Source: Planctomycetota bacterium
GTDB taxonomy: Bacteria > Planctomycetota > Planctomycetia > Pirellulales > Pirellulaceae
Assembly (NCBI GenBank): GCA_026692885.1
Contig: JAPLNJ010000661.1
Span: 1-15,212 of the forward strand
DNA length: 15,212 nucleotides
Direction of reading: 5' to 3'
In this document: positions 6,073-13,073 of the stretch, piece by piece
Numbering within the stretch: position 1 is the first letter of the stretch
How the letters are laid out: every line of letters starts with the position of its first letter
Program-made: the position numbers and the translations under genes
Notes under the pieces: model-generated
What the model was told of the DNA's origin: nothing
The model's input: only the letters and a program-made list of their open reading frames with translations
Database searches by the model: none

Positions 6073-8568
6073 ATGGAAGCTAACCACCGAGCAAGCAGAC
6101 ATAAACCCCAGCTGATCAAACAAATCGCCCTGGCAACCGCCCTGCTGCTGGCGTCGCCGGCGGTGCTGCATGCGGCGGATGCTCCGACGCAATCGTGGAA
6201 ACCGGCCAAGCCGGTGTTGATGACGCGTTGGGGCAAAACCGTAACGCCTGAGAACGTTCTCCCTGAATACCCGCGGCCACAGATGGTGCGCCGGGAGTGG
6301 CAAAACCTGAACGGCTTGTGGGAATTTGCCGTCGGAGCACCCGACGACGCAGCACCGGTCGGCAAGACGTTGGCGCGGCGGATCCTGGTGCCGTTCCCGA
6401 TGGAGTCGGCGTTGTCGGGGATCGGCGAGACGGCGGAGTGTGTCTGGTACCGGCGCACGTTTGAAGTGCCAGCGGGCTGGAAAGGGCAGAGGGCGCTGCT
6501 GCACTTTGGGGCGGTGGACTGGGAAACAACGGTGTTCGTCAACGGCAAGGAGGCCGGCAAGCACAGCGGCGGGTACGATCCGTTCACGTTTGACATCACC
6601 GATGCGCTGACGCCGGGCGGGCCGCAGGAGTTGATCGTCCGCGTGTCCGATCCGATGATGCCGGGGCAAGCCGGCGGCAAGCAGTCGCGGACGTTGTTCC
6701 TGAAGCCGCGAGGCAGCATTTTCTATTCGTGCGTAACCGGCATCTGGCAGACCGTCTGGCTCGAACCGGTCCCGGCGGTCTCGATTCAGGATTTGCAGTT
6801 GACGCCGGATGTGGATGCGGCGGTGTTACGGGTGAAGGTCGCCGGGCGCGGAGGCGCCGGCAATGAGTCGCTTGAGGTGGTGACGCTGAGTCAGGGGCGT
6901 GAGGTCGGGCGGGCCACCGGCAAGCCTGGCGAGGAGATCACGGTGCCGGTGCGTCAGCCGCGGTTGTGGTCACCGGACGATCCGTTTCTTTACGACCTGA
7001 AAGTCACCCTGCAAAGCGACGTGGTGGAGAGTTATTTCGCCATGCGAAAGGTTTCCATCGGCAAGGATGAGCGCGGGATCACGCGCATCCTGCTCAACAA
7101 CAAGTTCACGTTCATGATGGGTTCACTCGATCAAGGGTTCTGGCCCGATGGCATCTACACGGCGCCGACGGATGAGGCGTTGCGGTTCGACATCGACTTT
7201 GCCAAGCGCATCGGGTTGAACCTCGCCCGCAAGCACGTGAAGGTGGAGCCGGAACGCTGGTATTACTGGTGCGACAAGCTCGGCCTGCTGGTCTGGCAGG
7301 ATATGCCGGCGTTCTCGACGGGCGTGAAAGGATACGAGGAGGAGATGCCTCGCATCATCGCCGCCCGCCGCAATCACCCGTGCATCGTGCTCTGGATCAT
7401 GCAGAACGAGACGTTCTGCGCGACCGAGACGCTGATGAAAGCTGTGGCGGTGGCCAAGCAAAGCGACCCAACGCGGCCTGCGACCGCCGTCAGCGGCTGT
7501 CCCGATTTTGGCATCGGCGACATCAAAGACCGGCATCATTATTCCGGCCCGTCATCCTACACGCCCACCGACCGGCACCACGATTGGTTCGAGATCGTGT
7601 TGAAGAAAACCTATCCCGCCTGGCCCGCCATCTCCGAGCAACTGAAACTGGACTTGCGCCACGAGCAACATCTGCAGGCGTTGTGGCAATTGGTCCATAC
7701 GCCGGGCTTGAGCGGCTCGGCGTGGACGCAACTCACCGACATCGAAGGCGAGTGCAACGGCTTCATCACTTACGACCGCGAGGTGATCAAGAACAACGTC
7801 GCGCGGATTGCCGCGGCCAACCGCGGCTATGTCGCGCCCGCCGCTCTGCCCGACGTGCGGTTCGACGCGAAATCGGACGATTCGCTCCACGGCATTTTCG
7901 TGGACACGCAAACGGTGACCTTGGTCACGCCCCGGCCGGAAGCGGAGATCCGCTACACGTTGGACGGCAGTGAGCCGAACGCAAACTCACCGCGCTATGC
8001 ACAGCCGATCGTGTTGACCGGCACGACGGCGATCAAGGCGAAATCGTTCTGGCCGGACTACCCGCCCAGCATCACCGCAGAATTTCTTTACCGGAAGGTG
8101 ACTGAGTTTCAGCCCGGCGCGGCGTGTGCAAAACTCGAACCCGGCGTGTCGTGCCAATACTTCCGCCAGCAGCAGGTCATCGCGTCGGCAACGCTGCCGG
8201 GGATCGCGTTCCATCCCGCGCCGCCATTCAAGCGCCAACCGATGGATCGGTATATGTGGAAGGGCGTCATTTGCATCCCACGCGAGGGTCTCTACACGTT
8301 CACCCGCCCGGCCGCGGAGATGAAATTCACGATCGGCTGGCGCATAGTGTTCCCCGGCCATGGCGGTCGCAGCATTCACGTGGGCGACTGGGAATCGCCG
8401 GGTCAGATCGCGCTGCAAGCTGGCTGTCACCGCATCGAAGCGGAATGGATCATCTCGCCGGCCACGCAGTATTTTGTGGCTGATTGCGCCATCCAAATCG
8501 AAGGTCCGGGCGTGGAAAAGCAACCCATCCCCGCCGCCTTGCTCAAACACGAAATCCCCCAACGCTGA
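6073..8568 (+). CDS. Secreted glycoside hydrolase family 2 enzyme with chitobiase-C-like and PA14-like tail
   Basis: This 831-residue protein is a retaining exo-beta-glycosidase of the GH2 type (galactosidase, glucuronidase or mannosidase; specificity unclear). A signal peptide ends near residue 35 (VLHAADAP). Residues 70-230 are the sugar-binding jelly roll (MVRREWQNLNGLWEF, RRTFEVPAGW), 235-325 an immunoglobulin-like domain, and about 330-585 the TIM barrel. The barrel carries the proposed acid/base Glu446 in WIMQNE and the proposed nucleophile Glu522 in PAISEQ, 76 residues apart as in LacZ. The segment GSAWTQLTDIEGECNG follows. Residues about 605-672 resemble the chitobiase C-terminal domain (YTLDGSEPNANSPRY), and about 690-820 a PA14-like module (GVICIPREGLYTF, ending GPGVEKQPIPAALL). 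AAGGAG at 6060-6065 spans the end of the preceding gene. A truncated 5' paralogue lies at 1667-2014. Confidence 0.9.
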   Translation: MEANHRASRHKPQLIKQIALATALLLASPAVLHAADAPTQSWKPAKPVLMTRWGKTVTPENVLPEYPRPQMVRREWQNLNGLWEFAVGAPDDAAPVGKTLARRILVPFPMESALSGIGETAECVWYRRTFEVPAGWKGQRALLHFGAVDWETTVFVNGKEAGKHSGGYDPFTFDITDALTPGGPQELIVRVSDPMMPGQAGGKQSRTLFLKPRGSIFYSCVTGIWQTVWLEPVPAVSIQDLQLTPDVDAAVLRVKVAGRGGAGNESLEVVTLSQGREVGRATGKPGEEITVPVRQPRLWSPDDPFLYDLKVTLQSDVVESYFAMRKVSIGKDERGITRILLNNKFTFMMGSLDQGFWPDGIYTAPTDEALRFDIDFAKRIGLNLARKHVKVEPERWYYWCDKLGLLVWQDMPAFSTGVKGYEEEMPRIIAARRNHPCIVLWIMQNETFCATETLMKAVAVAKQSDPTRPATAVSGCPDFGIGDIKDRHHYSGPSSYTPTDRHHDWFEIVLKKTYPAWPAISEQLKLDLRHEQHLQALWQLVHTPGLSGSAWTQLTDIEGECNGFITYDREVIKNNVARIAAANRGYVAPAALPDVRFDAKSDDSLHGIFVDTQTVTLVTPRPEAEIRYTLDGSEPNANSPRYAQPIVLTGTTAIKAKSFWPDYPPSITAEFLYRKVTEFQPGAACAKLEPGVSCQYFRQQQVIASATLPGIAFHPAPPFKRQPMDRYMWKGVICIPREGLYTFTRPAAEMKFTIGWRIVFPGHGGRSIHVGDWESPGQIALQAGCHRIEAEWIISPATQYFVADCAIQIEGPGVEKQPIPAALLKHEIPQR

Positions 8569-8579
8569 GGAACAACCAA

Positions 8580-8793
8580 ATGAAACTCATGCTCACCGCT
8601 CTCATCAGTCGCTCGCCGCGAACGCGATCCCCTATCGCCATTGCGTTTACTACTACTCGAAGGAGACGCGATAGCACGTCTGGCACATCGCCCTTGCGGA
8701 AGGCCTCCACCGACTCATCGTAGCATGCGTGGATTACCGCTGGAGGCCATTTAAGAACGAGTACTGGATGGAATCGCAGGAGCCGGAGATGTG
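8580..8793 (+). pseudogene. Relic gene: signal-peptide start plus PA14-like C-terminal tail
   Basis: The 375 bases between the GH2 and GH95 genes hold remnants, not an intact gene. ATG 8580 starts MKLMLTALI, an export-signal beginning like those of neighbouring genes, which then runs into Arg/Ser/Thr-rich nonsense and stops at 8723. In another phase, after a TAG at 8672-8674, bases 8675-8793 read HVWHIALAEGLHRLIVACV, then DYRWRPFKNEYWMESQEPEM and TGA. This looks like a genuine C-terminus of a PA14-like or beta-rich binding module, with the 'IALAEGLHRL' strand typical of that fold. The reading in that phase just before the TAG (YRHCVYYYSKETR) may belong to it too. The body of the gene is missing. 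No complete feature is seen from 8794 to 8927. Confidence 0.6.
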
Positions 8794-8943
8794 AAAAGGA
8801 ATACCCAAACTGGAAATGGAAGGGCCGGGCCTGACCAGGCAACGCCTTCCTGGCAGTTGGGCGTTGAGAGATGTGCGCCCTTCGACGCCATAATAGCTGG
8901 AAAGTCTGCATGCCTGAAAAATCGCCTGAGGAGACAAACGGAA

Positions 8944-10014
8944 ATGAGTTTCAAGAATATCATCCTACTGGCCGGCCTCGGTCTTGCGTATCTCTTGTTT
9001 GCCGAAAGGCTGGCGGCCGCCGAAGCGGCCACGGACTGGATGAGGTGGCCGGAACAGGGCGTGGCTACCCGGGTGCCGGCGACGCAATGGAGAACTCTCT
9101 ACGATCGCTGGGGGCTCAAGGGCGGCGGCGGCAAGGACTGGGAGTGGGGCTTCCGCGCCGGCAACGGCACCATGGGCGCGCTGGCCCTGGGCGACGTCTT
9201 TAATGATGCCATCTATCTGACCCACGAGCGGATGTACGTGCCGGTCAACGAGAGCTACGCCCTGCCGGACATGGCGCCCTATGTGGCCGAGTTCCGCAAG
9301 CTGATCAGTGAACAAGGCTATCTGGTCGCCAATAAGTTCTACTACGAGAAGGCCAAGGAACTGGGGTACAAGGGATTGATGCAGACCGACCCGATCCACC
9401 CGGCGTTTGTCTTGAAACTCCGTACGCCTCGCACGTGGGACGCAAATTTCCATTCCAAAGACTACCTGATGACCGAGGATTTCCAGACCGGCGAGGTGGC
9501 CGTGCAGTGGATGGACCAGCGAAAGAACCGCATGTCGCGCCGCCTGTTCGTCTCACGCGCCGACAACGTAATGGTGTTCTCCGTGGCGAGCGAGACCGGC
9601 AAGAACCTGTCCTATGGCTTCGAACTGGAATCGATCCCGACCTTCGAGCCCAACGCGGAGTTCGTGGACGCCAGGATGGAAACGGACAAGGAGTGGATGA
9701 TTCAGCGTGCCCGCTATCAGCGTGCGCCGGGCGGTTATGACACCGTGCTGCGCGTCGTGGCCAAGGGCGGCGAGATCAAGTGCGACGGCAAGGAGATCTC
9801 GATTCGCAACGCCGAATCGATTCTCGTACTGGCGGCCGTGGAGCCTATCAAGGATCCTGCGGCATCCAAAGTGGAAGACTTGAAGAAGAAACTTCTTGCC
9901 CTGCCAGCCGATTACGCGGCGTTGTTGGCGCCGCACGCCATAGCGCACGGCGAACTCTATAACCGCGTCAAGCGTCGACCTCGGCGGCGACGCAAAGCCG
10001 AACAGGCTCATTGA
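8944..10014 (+). CDS. GH95 alpha-L-fucosidase-like protein, N-terminal part (frameshifted)
   Basis: The start at ATG 8944 follows GAGGAG (8928-8933) and opens a signal peptide (MSFKNIILLAGLGLAYLLF, ending near Ala-Ala-Ala). An upstream GTG at 8791 would put 51 low-complexity residues before the signal and is rejected. Residues about 30-300 form the GH95 N-terminal beta-sandwich (WEWGFRAGNGTMGALALGD, IYLTHERMYVPVNESYALPD). The fragment is in phase with the family up to HGELYNRV at 9969. It then becomes Arg-rich (KRRPRRRRKAEQAH) and stops at 10014, while the expected SVDLGGDAKPNRL continuation lies in the +1 phase. The join yields an 858-residue protein with no other lesion that I can find. GH95 enzymes are inverting alpha-1,2-L-fucosidases or alpha-L-galactosidases that act outside the cell. 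Whether the lesion is real or a sequence error cannot be told here. Confidence 0.8.
   Translation: MSFKNIILLAGLGLAYLLFAERLAAAEAATDWMRWPEQGVATRVPATQWRTLYDRWGLKGGGGKDWEWGFRAGNGTMGALALGDVFNDAIYLTHERMYVPVNESYALPDMAPYVAEFRKLISEQGYLVANKFYYEKAKELGYKGLMQTDPIHPAFVLKLRTPRTWDANFHSKDYLMTEDFQTGEVAVQWMDQRKNRMSRRLFVSRADNVMVFSVASETGKNLSYGFELESIPTFEPNAEFVDARMETDKEWMIQRARYQRAPGGYDTVLRVVAKGGEIKCDGKEISIRNAESILVLAAVEPIKDPAASKVEDLKKKLLALPADYAALLAPHAIAHGELYNRVKRRPRRRRKAEQAH
9967..9973 (+). other. Frameshift point in the GH95 gene
   Basis: The sequence gtcaagc contains one A too many. Removing one of the two A bases (9970 or 9971) changes V-K-R-R-P to V-S-V-D-L-G-G-D and opens a continuous frame from 8944 to 11521. 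The downstream phase is open and family-like from 9971 onward. The run is only two A bases long, so neither a classical slippery heptamer nor a long homopolymer explains it. Confidence 0.8.
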
Positions 10015-10093
10015 GGATCTTTTCGATGAATCCATCAAGAGCAAGAAACTGACACCGGCGCTGCTAGAAAGGGTCTACAACGGCAGCCGCTAC

Positions 10094-11521
10094 ATGTACA
10101 TATGCTCCTCGGGCGATGTGCCGCCTTGGCTCCTCAGCCGTTGGGTGGGGACCTGGCAGCCCGCCTGGTCGGGCGACCTGACCCTGGACGCCAATCTCGA
10201 AATGGCGCTGATGAGCGCACTCTCGTCGAACCAGCCGGAATTGTTGGCCCGGTCGCTGGGCTACGTCGAGTCACTCCTGCCCGACTGGCGTGAAAATGCC
10301 AAGAAGCTCTATGGCTGCCGGGGTATCTTGAGCTGCATCCGGGCCGGCCGCAACGGATTGCACCATCACTGGGATAGCGGTTGGGCACTCCAGAACTGGA
10401 CTGCCGGGGCTGGCTGGATTGGGAGTTGGTTCTACGATTACTACCGCTACACGGGCGACAAGGAGTTCCTGGCGAAGCGTTGCGTCCCGTATCTAAAGGA
10501 GATCGCGCTGTTCTACGAGGACTTCTTGCTGCTCGATGAGTCCGGCAAGTACCGCTTCAGCCCCTCCTATTCCCCGGAAACGGCCGCTCTGGACAATGCC
10601 ACGATGGATATCGCCGTGGCCCGAAAGGTGTTGACCAACCTGATCGCCGCCAGCGTAGAGTTGGGCATCGAAAGGGAAAATACCGATAAGTGGCGGGCCA
10701 TGCTGGCTAGGCTGCCGGACTACATGATCAATGGCCCCGAGAACGAAGAACCGGCGATTGATCCCTCGACGTTCAACAGAATGGACCAGCCGGCCAAACC
10801 CATTGCCGGAACGGTGAAGGAGTTTGCGCTGCCGGGCTCGCCCAATTTCTACGAGCACCGGCACTTCAGCCACTATTATCCGGTGATTTACAGTTACGAG
10901 GTGACCCCGGAGAGGAATCCGAAGCTCTGGGAAGCCTTCAACCGGACATTGACGGCCCGCATGAACGCTAAGCCCGACGGCGTGCCGGCCTTTGACACGC
11001 TTTCGTTTGGACGCATGCACGCTGCCTTGGCGGCGGCCTACCTGCGTCGGGGCGAGGATGTGTGGAAGATGCTCTCCCACATGGTCCACGGCGGCATGGT
11101 TTTCACGAACATGCACACGTCCTGTTCCGATGGTCACGGCCTGAGTTGCTTTGACGGCAGCGGCCCCTTGCCGGCGGTGGTCAACAACAGCCTCATCTTC
11201 CGTCGTGGCATAGCCCCCGACGATGCGATCGATCTGCTGCCGGCCTTGCCCGTTGCCCTGCCCAAGGGGCGAATCGAAGGCATTCTCCTTCGCGGGCAGA
11301 TCAGGGTGGACAGCTTCGAGTGGGACACGGCGGCCAAGAAGATCTGCCTGACCTTGAATTCCGCCAAACCCCAGGACGTGATTCTGCGACTGCCCAACGC
11401 CCCTGCGATCAAGGAAATCAACTGCTCCACCGGAAATGCGACAATCGCTGGCGGAACAGATGCCCAGTCACGGAACTTGCGGCTGGCTGCGGGGGCGGCA
11501 AGATTCCAGATCGCATACTGA
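10094..11521 (+). CDS. GH95 alpha-L-fucosidase-like protein, catalytic and C-terminal part
   Basis: This is the continuation of the GH95 gene. Its coding phase is open from 9971, and ATG 10094 is only the first Met in it, with no ribosome binding site. In numbering of the joined 858-residue protein, the (alpha/alpha)6 barrel starts near 345. LTLDANLEMAL (413-423) aligns by eye with the Asn-x-Asn region of GH95, giving Asp415 and Asn417. Glu545 in FSPSYSPE is the likely general acid. HRHFSHYYPVIYSYE (638-652) matches a conserved family segment. Asp737 in SCFDGSG is the likely base-side Asp; the 192-residue Glu-Asp separation is close to the 200 of Bifidobacterium AfcA. A C-terminal beta domain ends in FQIAY. 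As drawn this fragment alone would be inactive and unexported. The neighbouring GH29-like gene suggests a fucose-type substrate. Confidence 0.82.
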   Translation: MYICSSGDVPPWLLSRWVGTWQPAWSGDLTLDANLEMALMSALSSNQPELLARSLGYVESLLPDWRENAKKLYGCRGILSCIRAGRNGLHHHWDSGWALQNWTAGAGWIGSWFYDYYRYTGDKEFLAKRCVPYLKEIALFYEDFLLLDESGKYRFSPSYSPETAALDNATMDIAVARKVLTNLIAASVELGIERENTDKWRAMLARLPDYMINGPENEEPAIDPSTFNRMDQPAKPIAGTVKEFALPGSPNFYEHRHFSHYYPVIYSYEVTPERNPKLWEAFNRTLTARMNAKPDGVPAFDTLSFGRMHAALAAAYLRRGEDVWKMLSHMVHGGMVFTNMHTSCSDGHGLSCFDGSGPLPAVVNNSLIFRRGIAPDDAIDLLPALPVALPKGRIEGILLRGQIRVDSFEWDTAAKKICLTLNSAKPQDVILRLPNAPAIKEINCSTGNATIAGGTDAQSRNLRLAAGAARFQIAY

Positions 11522-11623
11522 GGATGCCTGAAGAAGCGAAACCGGAAGACAACTAATTAGTGGTTTACGGAAATCGAACTGTTCTGGAGCAACCGGTTAA
11601 CCACGAAACCAAGGACAACGACC

Positions 11624-11722
11624 ATGTATGTTCAAAGCCTGTCGGCAAGTTTCTTGACTGTTGTGCTGGCGATTTCCGTGAGGCTCAATTTGCATTTCTG
11701 GCAAAAGGAGGAAGCTCGATGA
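11624..11722 (+). other. Small leader-like ORF overlapping the GH29 start
   Basis: ATG 11624 opens a 32-codon frame (MYVQSLSASFLTVVLAISVR, then LNLHFWQKEEAR) whose first 18 residues look like a signal peptide. Its TGA (11720-11722) overlaps the ATG of the GH29 gene as ATGA, and its last codons contain that gene's AAGGAGG site. The bases in front of it (ACAACGACC) resemble the ACGACAACC before ATG 13074. It is either the stump of a deleted secreted gene or a coupled leader peptide. No body, domain or cleavage product can be proposed. Confidence 0.35.
11705..11711 (+). promoter_or_regulatory. Ribosome binding site deciding the GH29 start
   Basis: AAGGAGG, seven bases before ATG 11719, is one of the strongest Shine-Dalgarno matches in the window. 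It rules out the in-frame GTG at 11560, which would add 53 residues with several Cys and no family similarity ahead of a normal signal peptide. Confidence 0.8.
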
Positions 11723-13059
11723 AAGAGCTTGTCGTGTCGTTTGCGTTGATTGTTCTTATGCTGGCCGGAGGCGTTGTCTCGGCCGGGGACCAGCCGCAGT
11801 CGAATGCGGACAAATTCCGCTCGATGCGGTACGGAATGTTCATCCACAACGTTTACAAACTGACCGGCGCGCCGCCGGGTGCCAAGTATGAGACGCTGGA
11901 CGACTTCGCCAACCTCTTCGATGTCCAGGCATTCGCCAGCCAGATGGAATCGATCGGGGTTGAATACGTGTTCTTTACCGCCTGGCATTTCCGTATGTAT
12001 CTGCTCGGGCCGAACGCCGCGCTGGATAAGTGGCTGCCGGGGCACACGACAAAGCGGGACCTGGTGGGCGAACTGGCCGACGCGCTCGCCGCCAAGGGGA
12101 TATCGCTGGCCATCTACGCCCACCCCAATGATGGGCACGACTTTCCGGCGGAGGAACAGGCCAGGGTCGGGTACGTGAAATTCGACAAGGCCGACCTGAA
12201 GCCGATCCCGGTGTTCAACAATTTCATCAACGAGGTCTATGCCGAGTTGGCTGCCCGGTATCGCGACAAGCCCAATGTGCTTGGTTTTTGGTGGGATAGC
12301 TGGGCGGAGAACGGCAGGCGCATCGACATCAAACGGCTCCGGGCCACGGTCCGTGCGCAATTTCCAGAGGCCGTCATTCTCTCCAACAACAGCGATGCCG
12401 TGATTGATTTCTATTGCGCCGAACGCAACTACCGCCAGGACAAGGATGATATTGACCAGCTTAACGCCAGACAGGTCAATCAGACCTCGACCTTCTGCGG
12501 TGGCTGGTGGCGCGGCGACGCGAAGAAACCCGAATCCTACAAATGGCCGGGGAAAGTCCCGGACAGGATGGGATCGCTGAGCGCGGAGACAATCTTTAGA
12601 TTCACCGTCCTCAACGCGGGCGCCGGCGCTCCCGGTGGCATGTGTTGGGCCGCCTCTCCGCTGGCGGATGGTAAGACGTGGGGCAGCGATGGCGAGCCTT
12701 TGGAGACGCTCACCAAAGTCAACGGTTACATGAAGCCTCTGCGGGAGACGCTCGCCTGTGTAGCGCTGAGCAAGAACTGGGTTCTACCCGACAACGCGAC
12801 ATTTTCCCAGGCGCCGGCCTACGTGGCCACCCGCAGTCTGGATGGCACCAAGGAGTATGTGCACGTGCTGAAGCCGCCGACCGGAAAGATCGTCGAGCTG
12901 ACCAAGCCCGTCGAAGAGTTCCGTTCCGCCCGGCTCTTGGCCAACGGCCATCCCGTGACAGTCAAAGCCGACACCGGCAAGGTGTTCCTCACTCTGGGGG
13001 CGGAGGACGCATGGGATCCGCTCGACACGGTGATCGTCTTGGAACGTGCGAGCCAATGA
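11719..13059 (+). CDS. Divergent GH29 alpha-L-fucosidase-like protein
   Basis: The 446-residue protein has a signal peptide (MKELVVSFALIVLMLAGGVVSA, cleavage near 22) and a GH29-type barrel from about 30 to 345. Landmarks are MRYGMFIHNVYKLTG (36-50), VEYVFFTAWHFRMYLLGP (81-98), KRDLVGELADALAAKGISL (112-130) and VLGFWWDSW (187-195). Asp193 in the last of these sits where GH29 places its nucleophile. A C-terminal beta-sandwich follows (YVATRSLDGTKEYVHVLKP to VIVLE). Canonical fucosidases have FIHWG and a His-His-Asp-Gly-Phe loop; here these read FIHNV and Trp-His-Phe-Arg-Met. Fucose recognition is therefore doubtful, and another deoxy-sugar or galactose-like substrate is possible. The general acid/base is not assignable by eye. 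The stop overlaps an in-frame ATG of the next gene at 13056. Confidence 0.82.
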   Translation: MKELVVSFALIVLMLAGGVVSAGDQPQSNADKFRSMRYGMFIHNVYKLTGAPPGAKYETLDDFANLFDVQAFASQMESIGVEYVFFTAWHFRMYLLGPNAALDKWLPGHTTKRDLVGELADALAAKGISLAIYAHPNDGHDFPAEEQARVGYVKFDKADLKPIPVFNNFINEVYAELAARYRDKPNVLGFWWDSWAENGRRIDIKRLRATVRAQFPEAVILSNNSDAVIDFYCAERNYRQDKDDIDQLNARQVNQTSTFCGGWWRGDAKKPESYKWPGKVPDRMGSLSAETIFRFTVLNAGAGAPGGMCWAASPLADGKTWGSDGEPLETLTKVNGYMKPLRETLACVALSKNWVLPDNATFSQAPAYVATRSLDGTKEYVHVLKPPTGKIVELTKPVEEFRSARLLANGHPVTVKADTGKVFLTLGAEDAWDPLDTVIVLERASQ

Positions 13060-13073
13060 AACGAACGACAACC

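Noticed and set aside
8791..8943. N-terminal extension of the GH95 protein from a GTG at 8791
   Set aside because: The extra residues are not family-like and would bury the signal peptide. ATG 8944 has a good ribosome binding site.
12678..13073. Extension of the GH32-like fusion frame upstream into the GH29 gene
   Set aside because: The stretch up to 13055 lies wholly inside the GH29 coding region in a different phase and reads as Arg/Ala/Gly-rich shadow sequence.
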